Shown here: piece after piece, positions 1 through 7,264 of the stretch
How the letters are laid out: each line of letters begins with the position of its first letter
Position numbering within the stretch: the stretch's first letter is position 1
From: H111-94 sp034436045
GTDB taxonomy: Bacteria; Chloroflexota; Ktedonobacteria; Ktedonobacterales; Ktedonobacteraceae
Length of the DNA stretch: 10,222 nucleotides
Assembly: GCA_034436045.1 (NCBI GenBank)
Contig: DAOTVZ010000164.1
Span: forward strand, 1-10,222
Direction: 5' to 3'
Position numbers and translations under genes: made by a program
The notes under the pieces: generated by a model
What the model saw: only the letters and a program-made list of their open reading frames with translations
The model's database searches: none
What the model was told of the DNA's origin: nothing

Positions 1-1004
1 ACGGCTTTGTCTCGGTCGGAGGCGGCAGTACGATTGACACGGGGAAGGCCGTCAATCTGTTGACTACCTATCCCGCGCCGATCATGGACTACATCAACAA
101 GCCGATTGGTCGGGGGATGCCGGTGCCGGGTCGGCTCAAACCCCATGTCGCTATTCCCACAACGGCAGGAACGGGCAGCGAAGGTACACCGGTAGCTGTA
201 TTGGATGTACTGGACTTGAAGCTCAAGACAGGTATCTCACATGTCTATCTGCGTCCTTCGCTTGGTATTGTTGATCCAATGAACACGATTACCATGCCTG
301 CCGCCGTCACTGCCTCTACCGGCTTTGATGTGCTGACGCATGCTCTGGAATCCTATACGGCGCGGCCTTATACCGACCGTCCGCGTTATGTCAGTCCGGC
401 GGAGCGGCCGGCATATCAGGGGTCTAACCCTATCAGTGATCTCTGGTCAGAGCAAGCCATTCGCTATCTGGGCCAGTATATGCGCCGTGCCGTCATGAAT
501 GGGTGGGATCTTGAGGCGCGCACTTATATGTCGCTGGCGGCCTCGGCGGCAGGTGTCGGCTTTGGTACTGCCGGGGTGCATATTCCTCATGCGGCTGGCT
601 ATCCGCTGGCCGGGCGTGTGCGCGACTACCGACCTGCCGGTTATCAGACGGATCACGCGATGGTACCACATGGTATCTCTGTCGTGCTGACTGCCCCCGC
701 CGTGTTCCGTTTCACGTATCCCACCAATCCTGCGCGTCATCTGCATGCCGCTGAGCTGCTAGGTGTGGATACAAAAGGTATGAGCTATGAAGAGGGACGC
801 GAGGCGTTGCCGCGTGCCATTCTGCAACTCATGCGCGATTGCAACGTGCCAAATGGAGTGCAGGCCCTGGGCTACACGAAAAAGGATATTCCTGATCTCG
901 TTGAGGGGACGATGAAACAGCAACGCTTGCTCGCTGTATGCCCGCGCGATGTCACGCCCGATCTGGTGGAAGAGATCTTTGAGCGCTCCATGACTCTCTG
1001 GTAA
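1..1004 (+). CDS. Hydroxyacid-oxoacid transhydrogenase (iron-containing alcohol dehydrogenase family), 5'-truncated
   Basis: The frame is open from the window edge (first full codon at base 3), so the N-terminus lies outside; 333 residues are visible. The visible part starts inside the nucleotide-binding signature (GFVSVGGGSTIDTGKAVNL), and the TTG at 60 is therefore internal, not a start. Family landmarks of group III iron alcohol dehydrogenases follow: IPTTAGTGSE, then GFDVLTHALESY, whose Asp and His (near visible residues 109 and 113) are metal ligands. Further metal-binding His residues sit in VHIPHAAGYPLAG (near 196) and VPHGISVVL (near 223). The stretches RPAYQGSNPISD and DHAMVPHGISVVLTAPAVF match the ADHFE1-type hydroxyacid-oxoacid transhydrogenase branch as I recall it, rather than FucO-type enzymes. 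That enzyme oxidises 4-hydroxybutyrate to succinic semialdehyde while reducing 2-oxoglutarate to 2-hydroxyglutarate. The next gene is a lactonase-like protein on the same strand, 121 nt downstream. Family assignment is strong; the exact substrate is inferred. Confidence 0.9.
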   Translation, partial: GFVSVGGGSTIDTGKAVNLLTTYPAPIMDYINKPIGRGMPVPGRLKPHVAIPTTAGTGSEGTPVAVLDVLDLKLKTGISHVYLRPSLGIVDPMNTITMPAAVTASTGFDVLTHALESYTARPYTDRPRYVSPAERPAYQGSNPISDLWSEQAIRYLGQYMRRAVMNGWDLEARTYMSLAASAAGVGFGTAGVHIPHAAGYPLAGRVRDYRPAGYQTDHAMVPHGISVVLTAPAVFRFTYPTNPARHLHAAELLGVDTKGMSYEEGREALPRAILQLMRDCNVPNGVQALGYTKKDIPDLVEGTMKQQRLLAVCPRDVTPDLVEEIFERSMTLW

Positions 1005-1111
1005 AATATTTCCTTTTTTAATAGATGCAGGTTCGTAGTGCGTTAATGTAGTAAATTTCCTGGTATTACAGGTTTTAAAGTGCTAATAAAAGCACAACAG
1101 TATGTCACGAC

Positions 1112-1119
1112 GAGGAGAG
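1112..1119 (+). promoter_or_regulatory. Ribosome binding site deciding the lactonase start
   Basis: GAGGAGAG contains AGGAG at 1113-1117, 8 nt before the ATG at 1126. The in-frame ATG at 1102 lies upstream of this site and has no comparable motif, so the later start is preferred. Confidence 0.7.
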
Positions 1120-1125
1120 AAACTG

Positions 1126-1944
1126 ATGGCGAAACCCAGAATGAAGGTCTATATCCAGCATCATGGCAGCATGCATTGCGATCCGCAGTGGCTCTTGCTC
1201 AGCCCGCGCTATATGGCAACGCGCACGGAACCGCATAAGCCGTCCGAGTGGGTGGCCTGTCCAACCCATACCGTCGTTGTCGATCATCCAGATGGGCGCA
1301 TTTTGATGGATACGACCTGCCCGCGCAACTGGGAGGAACGCTGGAAACCTACCGGCTTACAGGAGTTCTTTCCCTACGATGATGTTGCACCGGAGCAATA
1401 TTTCGAGGAGCGCCTCAAGCAGCTCAAGCTCGATCCTTCCGACTTCAAATATGTCTTTCTGACGCACCTGCATTTTGACCATGCAGGCAATATTGGTGCC
1501 TTCAAGCATAGTGGAGCTGAAGTTGTCGTGAACAAGCTGGAATACAACATGGCGATGAGCATTGAGGGCATCTCGCAAGGAGCCTTCATCAAGGCCGACT
1601 ATGATATGGAGGGTATCAAGTACCACCTCGTCGAGGGTGATACAGTGCTGATGGATGGCGTGACGCTGCTTGAAGTGCCTGGCCATACCTGGGGGACGAT
1701 GTGTATGCAGGTAGACTTACCCAATGCCGGTACCATGATCTTCACCTCCGATGCGGTCTACCTCAAGGAGAGCTATGGCCCACCTGCGCTAGGGGCCTCG
1801 ATTGTCTATGACAGCGTAGCCTGGGCCAGGTCGGTCGAAAAGATTCGCAATATTGCGAACAAGACTAATGCCACTGTCGTCTTCGGACATGACCACGGGC
1901 AGATCAAGGAACTACGCCTGGCCCCCGAAGGCTATTACGATTAA
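1126..1944 (+). CDS. Metallo-beta-lactamase-fold lactonase (AttM/BlcC/AiiA-like)
   Basis: The protein has 272 residues from the ATG at 1126, chosen for its Shine-Dalgarno sequence; an in-frame ATG at 1102 would add eight residues. The dinuclear zinc signature is complete: THLHFDH (H114, H116, D118, H119), PGHTWG (H187), TSDAVY (D209, with Y212 at the place of the AiiA active-site tyrosine) and FGHDHGQ (H255). The tail KELRLAPEGYYD and the size resemble the AttM/BlcC/AiiA lactonase branch more than glyoxalase II. Members open gamma-butyrolactone or N-acyl-homoserine lactones to hydroxyacids. No signal peptide is evident, so it should be cytoplasmic. The upstream neighbour, a 4-hydroxybutyrate-oxidising type of enzyme, favours a role in lactone catabolism over quorum quenching alone. 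The substrate is not proven by sequence. Confidence 0.88.
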   Translation: MAKPRMKVYIQHHGSMHCDPQWLLLSPRYMATRTEPHKPSEWVACPTHTVVVDHPDGRILMDTTCPRNWEERWKPTGLQEFFPYDDVAPEQYFEERLKQLKLDPSDFKYVFLTHLHFDHAGNIGAFKHSGAEVVVNKLEYNMAMSIEGISQGAFIKADYDMEGIKYHLVEGDTVLMDGVTLLEVPGHTWGTMCMQVDLPNAGTMIFTSDAVYLKESYGPPALGASIVYDSVAWARSVEKIRNIANKTNATVVFGHDHGQIKELRLAPEGYYD

Positions 1945-1991
1945 TTTTCTTATAGCCTATTGACAAGCTGACTCAAAAAATTTTGAGAAGT

Positions 1992-2027
1992 AAGAGCCGT
2001 TTTTACTCCGGGGCAAAAACGGCTCTT
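1992..2027. terminator. Convergent intergenic hairpin, probable bidirectional terminator
   Basis: AAGAGCCGTTTTT (1992-2004) pairs perfectly over 13 bp with AAAAACGGCTCTT (2015-2027) around a 10-nt loop. It lies between the lactonase stop (1944, + strand) and the pgi stop (2064, - strand), so it can serve both. No clean U-tract follows immediately. On the minus strand a run of six T is reached about 11 nt beyond the stem. Confidence 0.8.
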
Positions 2028-2063
2028 TGAAAAAACCTCAAGGTGCTATAGCAGGCGCAGCAC

Positions 2064-3707
2064 CTACATTGCGCCGCCTCTACACTGGCGGTAGCGTGTA
2101 ATCAAGGCGTTGGTTGAGCTATCATGCGTTAGATTGGGGGCGGCCTCGCTCTGAAGTTCGGGGATGATGCGGTTGGCCAGTACCTTACCCAGTTCCACGC
2201 CCCACTGGTCGAACGAGTTGATGTGCCAGATGGTACCCTGTACGAAGACTTTATGCTCGTAGAGCGCAACCAGCTTGCCCAGCGCCTCCGGCGTCAGTTT
2301 CTCTAGCAGGATGGTATTGGTGGGCTTATTGCCCTCGAATGTGCGATGTGGTACCTGGAAGGCAGGTACGCCGTCTGCCGCGACCTCTTCAGCGGTTTTG
2401 CCAAAGGCCAGTGCCTCGGTCTGTGCGAAGAAATTTGCCATCAGCAGGTCGTGATGCGGCGGCAACGGATTCAGAGGCTGACAGAAGCCGATAAAATCGC
2501 ACGGGATCAGCTTGGTGCCCTGGTGGATAAGCTGATAGAATGCGTGCTGACCATTAGTGCCGGGCTGGCCCCAGATGATCGGGCCGGTCTGGTAGTCTAC
2601 GGTACGCCCTTCTAGATCAACGTGTTTGCCGTCGCTTTCCATATCGAGCTGTTGCAAGTAGGCGCTGAAGTGGCTGAGATAGTGGTCGTAAGGCAGGATG
2701 GCGACCGTTTCGGCATCGAAGAAGTTGTTATACCAGATGCCGATGAGGCCCAACAGCACGGGCAAGTTGCGCTCGAATGGTGCAGTACGGAAATGCTCGT
2801 CGATGGCATGGAAGCCCGCCAGCATCTCGTGGAAGCGATCAGGCCCGATGGCGATCATCAGCGAGAGGCCGATAGCCGAGTCATAGGAGTAGCGCCCGCC
2901 AACCCAGTCCCAGAAGCCAAACATGTTGGCAGTGTCGATGCCAAACTTAGCGACCTCTTTCTCATTGGTGGAGACGGCAACGAAGTGTCTGGCTACCGCG
3001 TCCTCGCTGCCCAATGCCCGCACGCACCAGTTGCGGGCCGAGTGTGCGTTGGTCAGCGTCTCAAGCGTGGTGAAGGTTTTGGATGAGATGATAAAGAGCG
3101 TCTCCGCCGGGTCGAGATCGCGCGTGGCCTCGACGAACTCGTTGCCGTCGATATTGGAGATGAAGCGGAAGGTCATGCTGCGATCACTATAGTAGCGCAA
3201 CGCCTCGTAGGCCATGACGGGACCGAGGTCGGAGCCGCCAATGCCGACGTTGATGACATTGCGGATGCGCTTGCCGGTGTAGCCTTTCCACTCACCGCTG
3301 CGCACGCGGTTCGAGAAGTCGGTCATTTTATCGAGTACGGCATGAACTTCGGGCACGACGTTCTGACCATCTACGATGATAGTGGCGTCTCTGGGCGCGC
3401 GTAAGGCGACATGTAGCACGGCGCGCTGTTCGGTGACGTTAATTTTGTCTCCGCGAAACATGGCATCGATACGCTCACGCAAGCCAGACGACTCCGCCAG
3501 ATTGAGCAACAGGCGGAGTGTCTCGTCGGTGATGCGATTCTTGGAGTAGTCCAGGTAGATGCCTTCAGCCTCGCAGGCGAAGCGCCGACCACGCTGGGGG
3601 TCCTGGGCGAAGAGGTCTCGCAAGTGGGCAGTTCGTATCTGCTGGTAATGCTCCTGCAGAGCCTTCCAGGCAGGGCGCTGTGTTAGTGTTGTTGTCGTCA
3701 TAGACAT
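2064..3707 (-). CDS. pgi: Glucose-6-phosphate isomerase
   Basis: This 547-residue protein has the length of the E. coli-type enzyme (549). It interconverts glucose 6-phosphate and fructose 6-phosphate in the cytoplasm. Visible landmarks are VINVGIGGSDLGPVMAYEAL (near 151-170), the phosphate-binding SSKTFTTLET (208-217), FWDWVGGRYSYDSAIGL (265-281), and the C-terminal signature around SFDQWGVELGK. The catalytic residues expected for the family are present: E357 in DMESDGK, H388 in TNGQHAFYQ and K508 in VELGK. The ATG at 3707 has an AAGGA-type site about 10 nt upstream; a second ATG two codons on is possible. It sits 49 nt after gnd on the same strand and is probably co-transcribed with it. The last residues run RGGAM before TAG. 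Nothing is missing or unusual in the sequence. Confidence 0.97.
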   Translation of the reverse strand: MSMTTTTLTQRPAWKALQEHYQQIRTAHLRDLFAQDPQRGRRFACEAEGIYLDYSKNRITDETLRLLLNLAESSGLRERIDAMFRGDKINVTEQRAVLHVALRAPRDATIIVDGQNVVPEVHAVLDKMTDFSNRVRSGEWKGYTGKRIRNVINVGIGGSDLGPVMAYEALRYYSDRSMTFRFISNIDGNEFVEATRDLDPAETLFIISSKTFTTLETLTNAHSARNWCVRALGSEDAVARHFVAVSTNEKEVAKFGIDTANMFGFWDWVGGRYSYDSAIGLSLMIAIGPDRFHEMLAGFHAIDEHFRTAPFERNLPVLLGLIGIWYNNFFDAETVAILPYDHYLSHFSAYLQQLDMESDGKHVDLEGRTVDYQTGPIIWGQPGTNGQHAFYQLIHQGTKLIPCDFIGFCQPLNPLPPHHDLLMANFFAQTEALAFGKTAEEVAADGVPAFQVPHRTFEGNKPTNTILLEKLTPEALGKLVALYEHKVFVQGTIWHINSFDQWGVELGKVLANRIIPELQSEAAPNLTHDSSTNALITRYRQCRGGAM

Positions 3708-3756
3708 GGTATGATAATCCTTCTTGTGACGATTTTATGCAAGCGGCTCTTAAGTG

Positions 3757-4785
3757 CTATTTGCTCTGCTCGCTCTTCTCCAGGTGCCCACCGAACTCAA
3801 AGCGCATAGCGGAGAGAATCTTGTTGGCGAAGTCGGCCTCGCCGCGTGAGGCAAAGCGCTCGAAGAGTGCTGCGCTTAACACGTGGGCGGGAACCCCTTC
3901 GTCGATGGCGGCTGAGAGCGTCCAGCGGCCCTCGCCGGAGTCGGAGACGCGACCATGAAACTCTTCGAGTTGTGGACTCTTGAGCATCGCGCTGGCGGTC
4001 AGGTCGAGTAGCCAGGAGCCGATGACGCTACCACGCCGCCATAGTTCGGTGATGTCGGCCAGGTTGAACTCGTACTGGTAATATTCGGGGTTCTGCAAGG
4101 GTGCAGTTTCGGCGTCGATGTCCTGCAAATGGTTGCCGATGTTGGCATGGTGCAGGATGTTCAATCCCTCGGCATAAGCCGCCATGACGCCGTACTCAAT
4201 GCCATTGTGAACCATTTTGACGAAGTGACCGGCACCACTGGGGCCACAATGCAGGTAGCCCTTCTCAGCCGTGCCACCGATCTTTTCTCGACCAGGTGTG
4301 CGCGGGGCAGCTTCTACGCCGGGGGCCAGCGCGGAGAAAATAGGATCGAGGCGCTCGACAATCTCTTTTTCGCCGCCAATCATCTGACAATAGCCACGTT
4401 CGAGGCCCCAGACACCCCCGCTGGTGCCAACATCGAGGTAATGGATGCCATGCTGTTTGAGTTCAGCGGCGCGGCGAATGTCGTCGTGGTAGTAGGAGTT
4501 GCCACCATCGACAACCACATCATCGGGTGAGAGGAGTGGAACGAGAGCTTTCAGGTTGTCATCAACAGAGGCAGCAGGCACCATCAACCAGATGATGCGC
4601 GGGGTCTTGAGTTTGTTGACCAGGTCTTGCAGTGAGGATGCGCCAGCAGAGATAGAGCCGTCTTCGATACGTGATTGTACAGTAGAAGCGTGGCGCGCAT
4701 AACCAATGACGCTATGTCCATGACGCAACAGGCGTTTTGCCATATTGGCCCCCATACGGCCAAGTCCAACGAGTCCGATTTCCAT
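3757..4785 (-). CDS. gnd: 6-phosphogluconate dehydrogenase, decarboxylating, short (YqeC/GndA) type
   Basis: The protein has 342 residues, far shorter than the roughly 470-residue E. coli Gnd, and fits the short bacterial class. It converts 6-phosphogluconate to ribulose 5-phosphate and CO2 with reduction of NAD(P). The N-terminal Rossmann motif is GLVGLGRMGANMAKRLL (4-20). DGGNSYYHDD (93-102), DVGTSGGVWGLERGYCQMIGG (118-138) and HFVKMVHNGIEYGVMAAYAEG (187-207) follow, with catalytic K190 and N194. The C-terminal helical part contains SDSGEGRWT (281-289). At the end of the second beta strand it reads GYARHAS, where short NAD-type enzymes usually carry an acidic residue; this could mean NADP preference, which is an inference. 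AAAGGA lies 8 nt before the ATG. It is the first gene of a gnd-pgi pair; no glucose-6-phosphate dehydrogenase gene is in the window. Confidence 0.95.
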   Translation of the reverse strand: MEIGLVGLGRMGANMAKRLLRHGHSVIGYARHASTVQSRIEDGSISAGASSLQDLVNKLKTPRIIWLMVPAASVDDNLKALVPLLSPDDVVVDGGNSYYHDDIRRAAELKQHGIHYLDVGTSGGVWGLERGYCQMIGGEKEIVERLDPIFSALAPGVEAAPRTPGREKIGGTAEKGYLHCGPSGAGHFVKMVHNGIEYGVMAAYAEGLNILHHANIGNHLQDIDAETAPLQNPEYYQYEFNLADITELWRRGSVIGSWLLDLTASAMLKSPQLEEFHGRVSDSGEGRWTLSAAIDEGVPAHVLSAALFERFASRGEADFANKILSAMRFEFGGHLEKSEQSK

Positions 4786-4979
4786 AACTACAGTCCTTTC
4801 TTGTGTCCCTACATGTTTTGATTGTTGTTTTGTTCACTATCTGTCACGATTGCAGACCTGCTCAGGTTTCTGATGAGGGACGGCGTCGGCCCCCCTGCTA
4901 TTCTATCATTTTTTTTTAAACGGGGCTGGATGGGGTAGGGCAACAGCAAATTAAGGCGGGATAGGATTCAGGGATAATA
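4786..4979. other. Intergenic upstream region of gnd
   Basis: This gap should hold the gnd-pgi promoter, since gnd is the first gene of the pair. It has an AT-rich stretch with a run of nine T near 4910. I could not fix convincing -35 and -10 boxes on the minus strand. No ORF or RNA gene was seen. Confidence 0.4.
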
Positions 4980-5016
4980 CAGAGGACTCTATAGTACGCA
5001 TCTATAGAGTCCTCTG
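4980..5016. terminator. Perfect 15-bp hairpin downstream of the DUF4383-like gene
   Basis: CAGAGGACTCTATAG (4980-4994) pairs over 15 bp with CTATAGAGTCCTCTG (5002-5016) around the 7-nt loop TACGCAT. It lies about 54 nt beyond the stop of the minus-strand membrane-protein gene and before the gnd upstream region, as expected for a terminator. There is no U-tract in either direction, so termination is inferred from position and stem strength. Confidence 0.6.
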
Positions 5017-5020
5017 GTCT

Positions 5021-5050
5021 CAGGCGTTATGCAACGTTGCATTGTGCCTG
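5021..5050. repeat. Second inverted repeat with a 14-bp perfect palindrome
   Basis: CAGGC (5021-5025) and GCCTG (5046-5050) flank the perfect palindrome ATGCAACGTTGCAT (5029-5042), with G-T pairs and one mismatch between them. It directly adjoins the 4980-5016 hairpin. It could be part of a double terminator for the minus-strand gene ending at 5070, or a protein-binding site; the sequence does not decide. Confidence 0.45.
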
Positions 5051-5069
5051 TTCTGGCTTCTCAGCAGTG

Positions 5070-5519
5070 TCACACATGTGAGCGGAGATCATGCTGTGAA
5101 TGGGGGATATGCTGGTCGATATAGCGTGAGACGTAAAATCCCACGTAGAGGCCGATAATTCCAAGAATGATCTCCATGATATTATCCACCCAGTTGTAGT
5201 GGATAAAGTTGAAGAGGACACCACCATTATTGATGCCAGGGATGAAACTGAGAATGCCCCATAAGAGGTAAACGACCCCGAAAACCTGGTTGAAGAGTCG
5301 CGATGCATCTTCTCCTACATATGCTGCCGCCAGAGCCAGGACAGCGGTAAGAGAGAAAATGATATTGCGCGAAATTGCGGTTCTGAATACTCCAAACAGG
5401 AGTGGTCCATTGGGCGCAAGAATCCAGGCGAAAACTGCCAGGACAAGAAATGTAATGCCGATCATTGCCGCGTATACCCGATTGGGCGTCCACTCAAAAA
5501 GGCGTGTACGCTCCATCAT
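5070..5519 (-). CDS. DUF4383-like four-helix membrane protein
   Basis: From the ATG at 5519 the protein has 149 residues. The GGGAGG at 5525-5530 lies 5 nt from this ATG and 8 nt from the adjacent ATG at 5516, so either may be used; an upstream GTG at 5549 would place this site inside the gene. Four hydrophobic segments are visible near 14-36, 51-68, 77-94 and 112-131. The order FNQVFGVVYLLWGILSFIPG, then a loop, then FNFIHYNWVDNIMEIILGIIG resembles the DUF4383 family, including its conserved His (H107) before the last helix. The tail is hydrophilic and His-rich (QHIPHSQHD). The protein should lie in the cytoplasmic membrane; its role is unknown. The next gene upstream on this strand ends 166 nt away, and a hairpin lies downstream, so it may be a single-gene unit. 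Confidence 0.75.
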   Translation of the reverse strand: MMERTRLFEWTPNRVYAAMIGITFLVLAVFAWILAPNGPLLFGVFRTAISRNIIFSLTAVLALAAAYVGEDASRLFNQVFGVVYLLWGILSFIPGINNGGVLFNFIHYNWVDNIMEIILGIIGLYVGFYVSRYIDQHIPHSQHDLRSHV

Positions 5520-5524
5520 AGAAA

Positions 5525-5530
5525 CCTCCC
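5525..5530 (-). promoter_or_regulatory. Ribosome binding site for the DUF4383-like gene
   Basis: GGGAGG on the minus strand lies 5 and 8 nt before the tandem ATG codons at 5519 and 5516. It moves the start inward from the GTG at 5549. Confidence 0.65.
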
Positions 5531-5571
5531 TGTTGTATGGTTTTTCCACTGCCTAAAGAGCTTCTATTCTC

Positions 5572-5590
5572 GTGAGAGCATGCTCTTCAC
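5572..5590. repeat. Inverted repeat upstream of the DUF4383-like gene (operator or hairpin candidate)
   Basis: GTGAGAGC-AT-GCTCTTCAC has 8-bp arms with one extra T, and contains the 12-bp perfect palindrome AGAGCATGCTCT (5575-5586). It lies about 53 nt upstream of the minus-strand start at 5519. A TTGTGA hexamer overlaps its upstream edge on the minus strand, but no clear -10 box follows. An operator role is a guess from position. Confidence 0.35.
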
Positions 5591-5685
5591 AAGTAACACG
5601 AAGGAGGTTACAACTAAGAATACAAAAAACCGACAAATGGCAAAAAGGAAATGCTTATAAATAGAAAGAAGTTAGCAGTATTTCT

Positions 5686-7137
5686 TTATATAGTACAGGC
5701 AACCGTGTAGCGTTTTTGCCACTGTTGCATGCCGGTCTGTGCTTGCAAGGCGAACAGGTGAATAGTGTTTTGACATTGATAGAGCGGGAACGCCGATATG
5801 ACGTTGAGGACAAAATGTGGAGGGGGCGGCACATTACTGCTATGTACGACGTAGCCGTAAAAGATATCTGCTCCATTAGTTGCTGCTTTCGTATTAGACA
5901 AAGCTGGCAGCGCGATTGTCCAGAGTTGGTGCCCGTTACTGCTTTGCAATGCCACAAGATTATTGTAAATCTGAACATAGGTGATGCCATTTATGGCGGA
6001 CAGTAACTGTGAGTCCTGACTCTGATTGGGTACTGGCGTTTTTTGACCCTGGAAATGCCAGCTTTGCTGACCATCAGTGCCGCGAAAAGCGTAAACGTCG
6101 CTATTCACCAACCAGTAAAGATTGCCTTTCGTGAAAGAGATTATGTTGACCACAGTACTGGCATCTTGTTGTGGGTAGATGTTGGAATATTTTACACGCA
6201 AATCGACACTCCAGACAATTTTACCATCCTGAACTCGAATGGCATTGATCTCACTATTTGTTCCGTCTCGATCATCGGAGGTGTATAAAACGCCTGATTG
6301 TAAGCCCAGATAGTAATAAAAATAGGGATAAGGAGCGCGATTTTGCGTGATGGTCCAGAGCAGTTGTCCATCAGTGGTGCGTAGTGCCTGTATCGCTTCA
6401 CCTAAAACATAGACATTCATATTATCTGTGACAATATCGTACATACCTGTGGTATTTATCTGGTCAAACCAGCGCATGGTGCCATTGTTAATAGAAAGCG
6501 CTTCAATGCCCAGTCTCCCAAGGATATATACGGAGCCGTTGTTGACAGTGTAGAAAAAACCATTACTTTGGGGAACAATGTAGTGCCAGAGCATAGTGCC
6601 GCTCTGTTCAGAAAAGGCATACAGTACCGAGGGGCCGGTGCCACCCTCCTCTGCTGAGGCAAAAAACAAAATGCCATCTTGTAGTTGTGTAGTGAATGAA
6701 AGTGGAGATGGGGTGAAGGTGTGATGCCAGAGAGGAGTATTATCGCTCAAACGTAGGGCGGCAAGTGTATCGGATTGAAGCGTGTCGTGGTGATAGGTAA
6801 AGTAGACGTATTGATCGGCATTAATCAGATACTCGTTATTGCTGAGTACGACCTGTAACGCGCCATTATGTGTATTGAAGAGGTATGTGTGATCGTCAGG
6901 AAACGCTTGTAGGACGCTGGCGGACAACGTGTTGCCATATGCTGTGAGCGCGATTGGCTCTTGACTGGTTCTTAACGGTGCGGAAGACGATAGTAAATAA
7001 TGATTAAGTGTGCCGTAGAGCGCCATTAATTCAGCCTCGCGGCACACAGGAATCAGAAAAAAAATAATTAACTCAAACACAACTAAGCCGATGATCCCTC
7101 TTTTTATGCATCCTTTCATAGAAGATTTAGCATTCAT
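5686..7137 (-). CDS. Membrane-anchored PQQ-like beta-propeller protein
   Basis: This 483-residue protein has a short basic N-terminus and one strongly hydrophobic segment (about 14-31), likely a signal anchor that places the rest outside the cell. The VCREAE that follows does not fit a lipobox, because Val precedes the Cys. The body carries eight copies of a PQQ/BamB-like blade motif, roughly A-(L/F/I)-x4-(D/N/T/S)-(G/T)-x3-W-x. The tryptophans are at 137, 184, 223, 261, 309, 360, 406 and 473; examples are ALRTTDGQLLW, AIRVQDGKIVW and ALQSSNGHQLW. This predicts an eight-bladed propeller. No catalytic PQQ-dehydrogenase residues were recognised, so a binding or scaffold role is more likely than an enzyme. 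Two Cys near the C-terminus (455 and 481) could pair. AGGAG lies 7 nt before the ATG. The exact function is unknown. Confidence 0.8.
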   Translation of the reverse strand: MNAKSSMKGCIKRGIIGLVVFELIIFFLIPVCREAELMALYGTLNHYLLSSSAPLRTSQEPIALTAYGNTLSASVLQAFPDDHTYLFNTHNGALQVVLSNNEYLINADQYVYFTYHHDTLQSDTLAALRLSDNTPLWHHTFTPSPLSFTTQLQDGILFFASAEEGGTGPSVLYAFSEQSGTMLWHYIVPQSNGFFYTVNNGSVYILGRLGIEALSINNGTMRWFDQINTTGMYDIVTDNMNVYVLGEAIQALRTTDGQLLWTITQNRAPYPYFYYYLGLQSGVLYTSDDRDGTNSEINAIRVQDGKIVWSVDLRVKYSNIYPQQDASTVVNIISFTKGNLYWLVNSDVYAFRGTDGQQSWHFQGQKTPVPNQSQDSQLLSAINGITYVQIYNNLVALQSSNGHQLWTIALPALSNTKAATNGADIFYGYVVHSSNVPPPPHFVLNVISAFPLYQCQNTIHLFALQAQTGMQQWQKRYTVACTI

Positions 7138-7264
7138 AATAACACTCCTCTCAAGTATAGAAATAAGGTGGCTTGTCTGCTACAGAAGAGTGTACCGGAG
7201 GATGAACGAAGAGGTGGAGGGTCATCTGTCCTATATATGCGAGGCTTTCAATTAGCCCACTCGT
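7138..7264. other. Short intergenic region upstream of the beta-propeller gene
   Basis: It holds the ribosome binding site of the beta-propeller gene (AGGAG at 7145-7149, minus strand). A TATACT on the minus strand at 7154-7159 is too close to that site to be a convincing -10 box. A 16-codon ORF on the plus strand from 7203 is most likely chance. Confidence 0.3.

Noticed and set aside
1080..1095. Small inverted repeat GTGCT-AGCAC before the lactonase
   Set aside because: Only a 5-bp stem with a 6-nt AT loop; too weak to call a terminator or operator.
2622..3086. 154-codon plus-strand ORF opposite pgi
   Set aside because: It lies wholly inside the well-supported pgi gene on the other strand; no domain or ribosome binding site supports it.
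4129..4530. 133-codon plus-strand ORF opposite gnd
   Set aside because: It overlaps conserved gnd motifs on the other strand and has no recognisable domain.
5027..5308. 93-codon minus-strand ORF overlapping the DUF4383-like gene
   Set aside because: It is a different frame of a gene with clear membrane helices and a ribosome binding site; low-complexity Ser/Thr translation.
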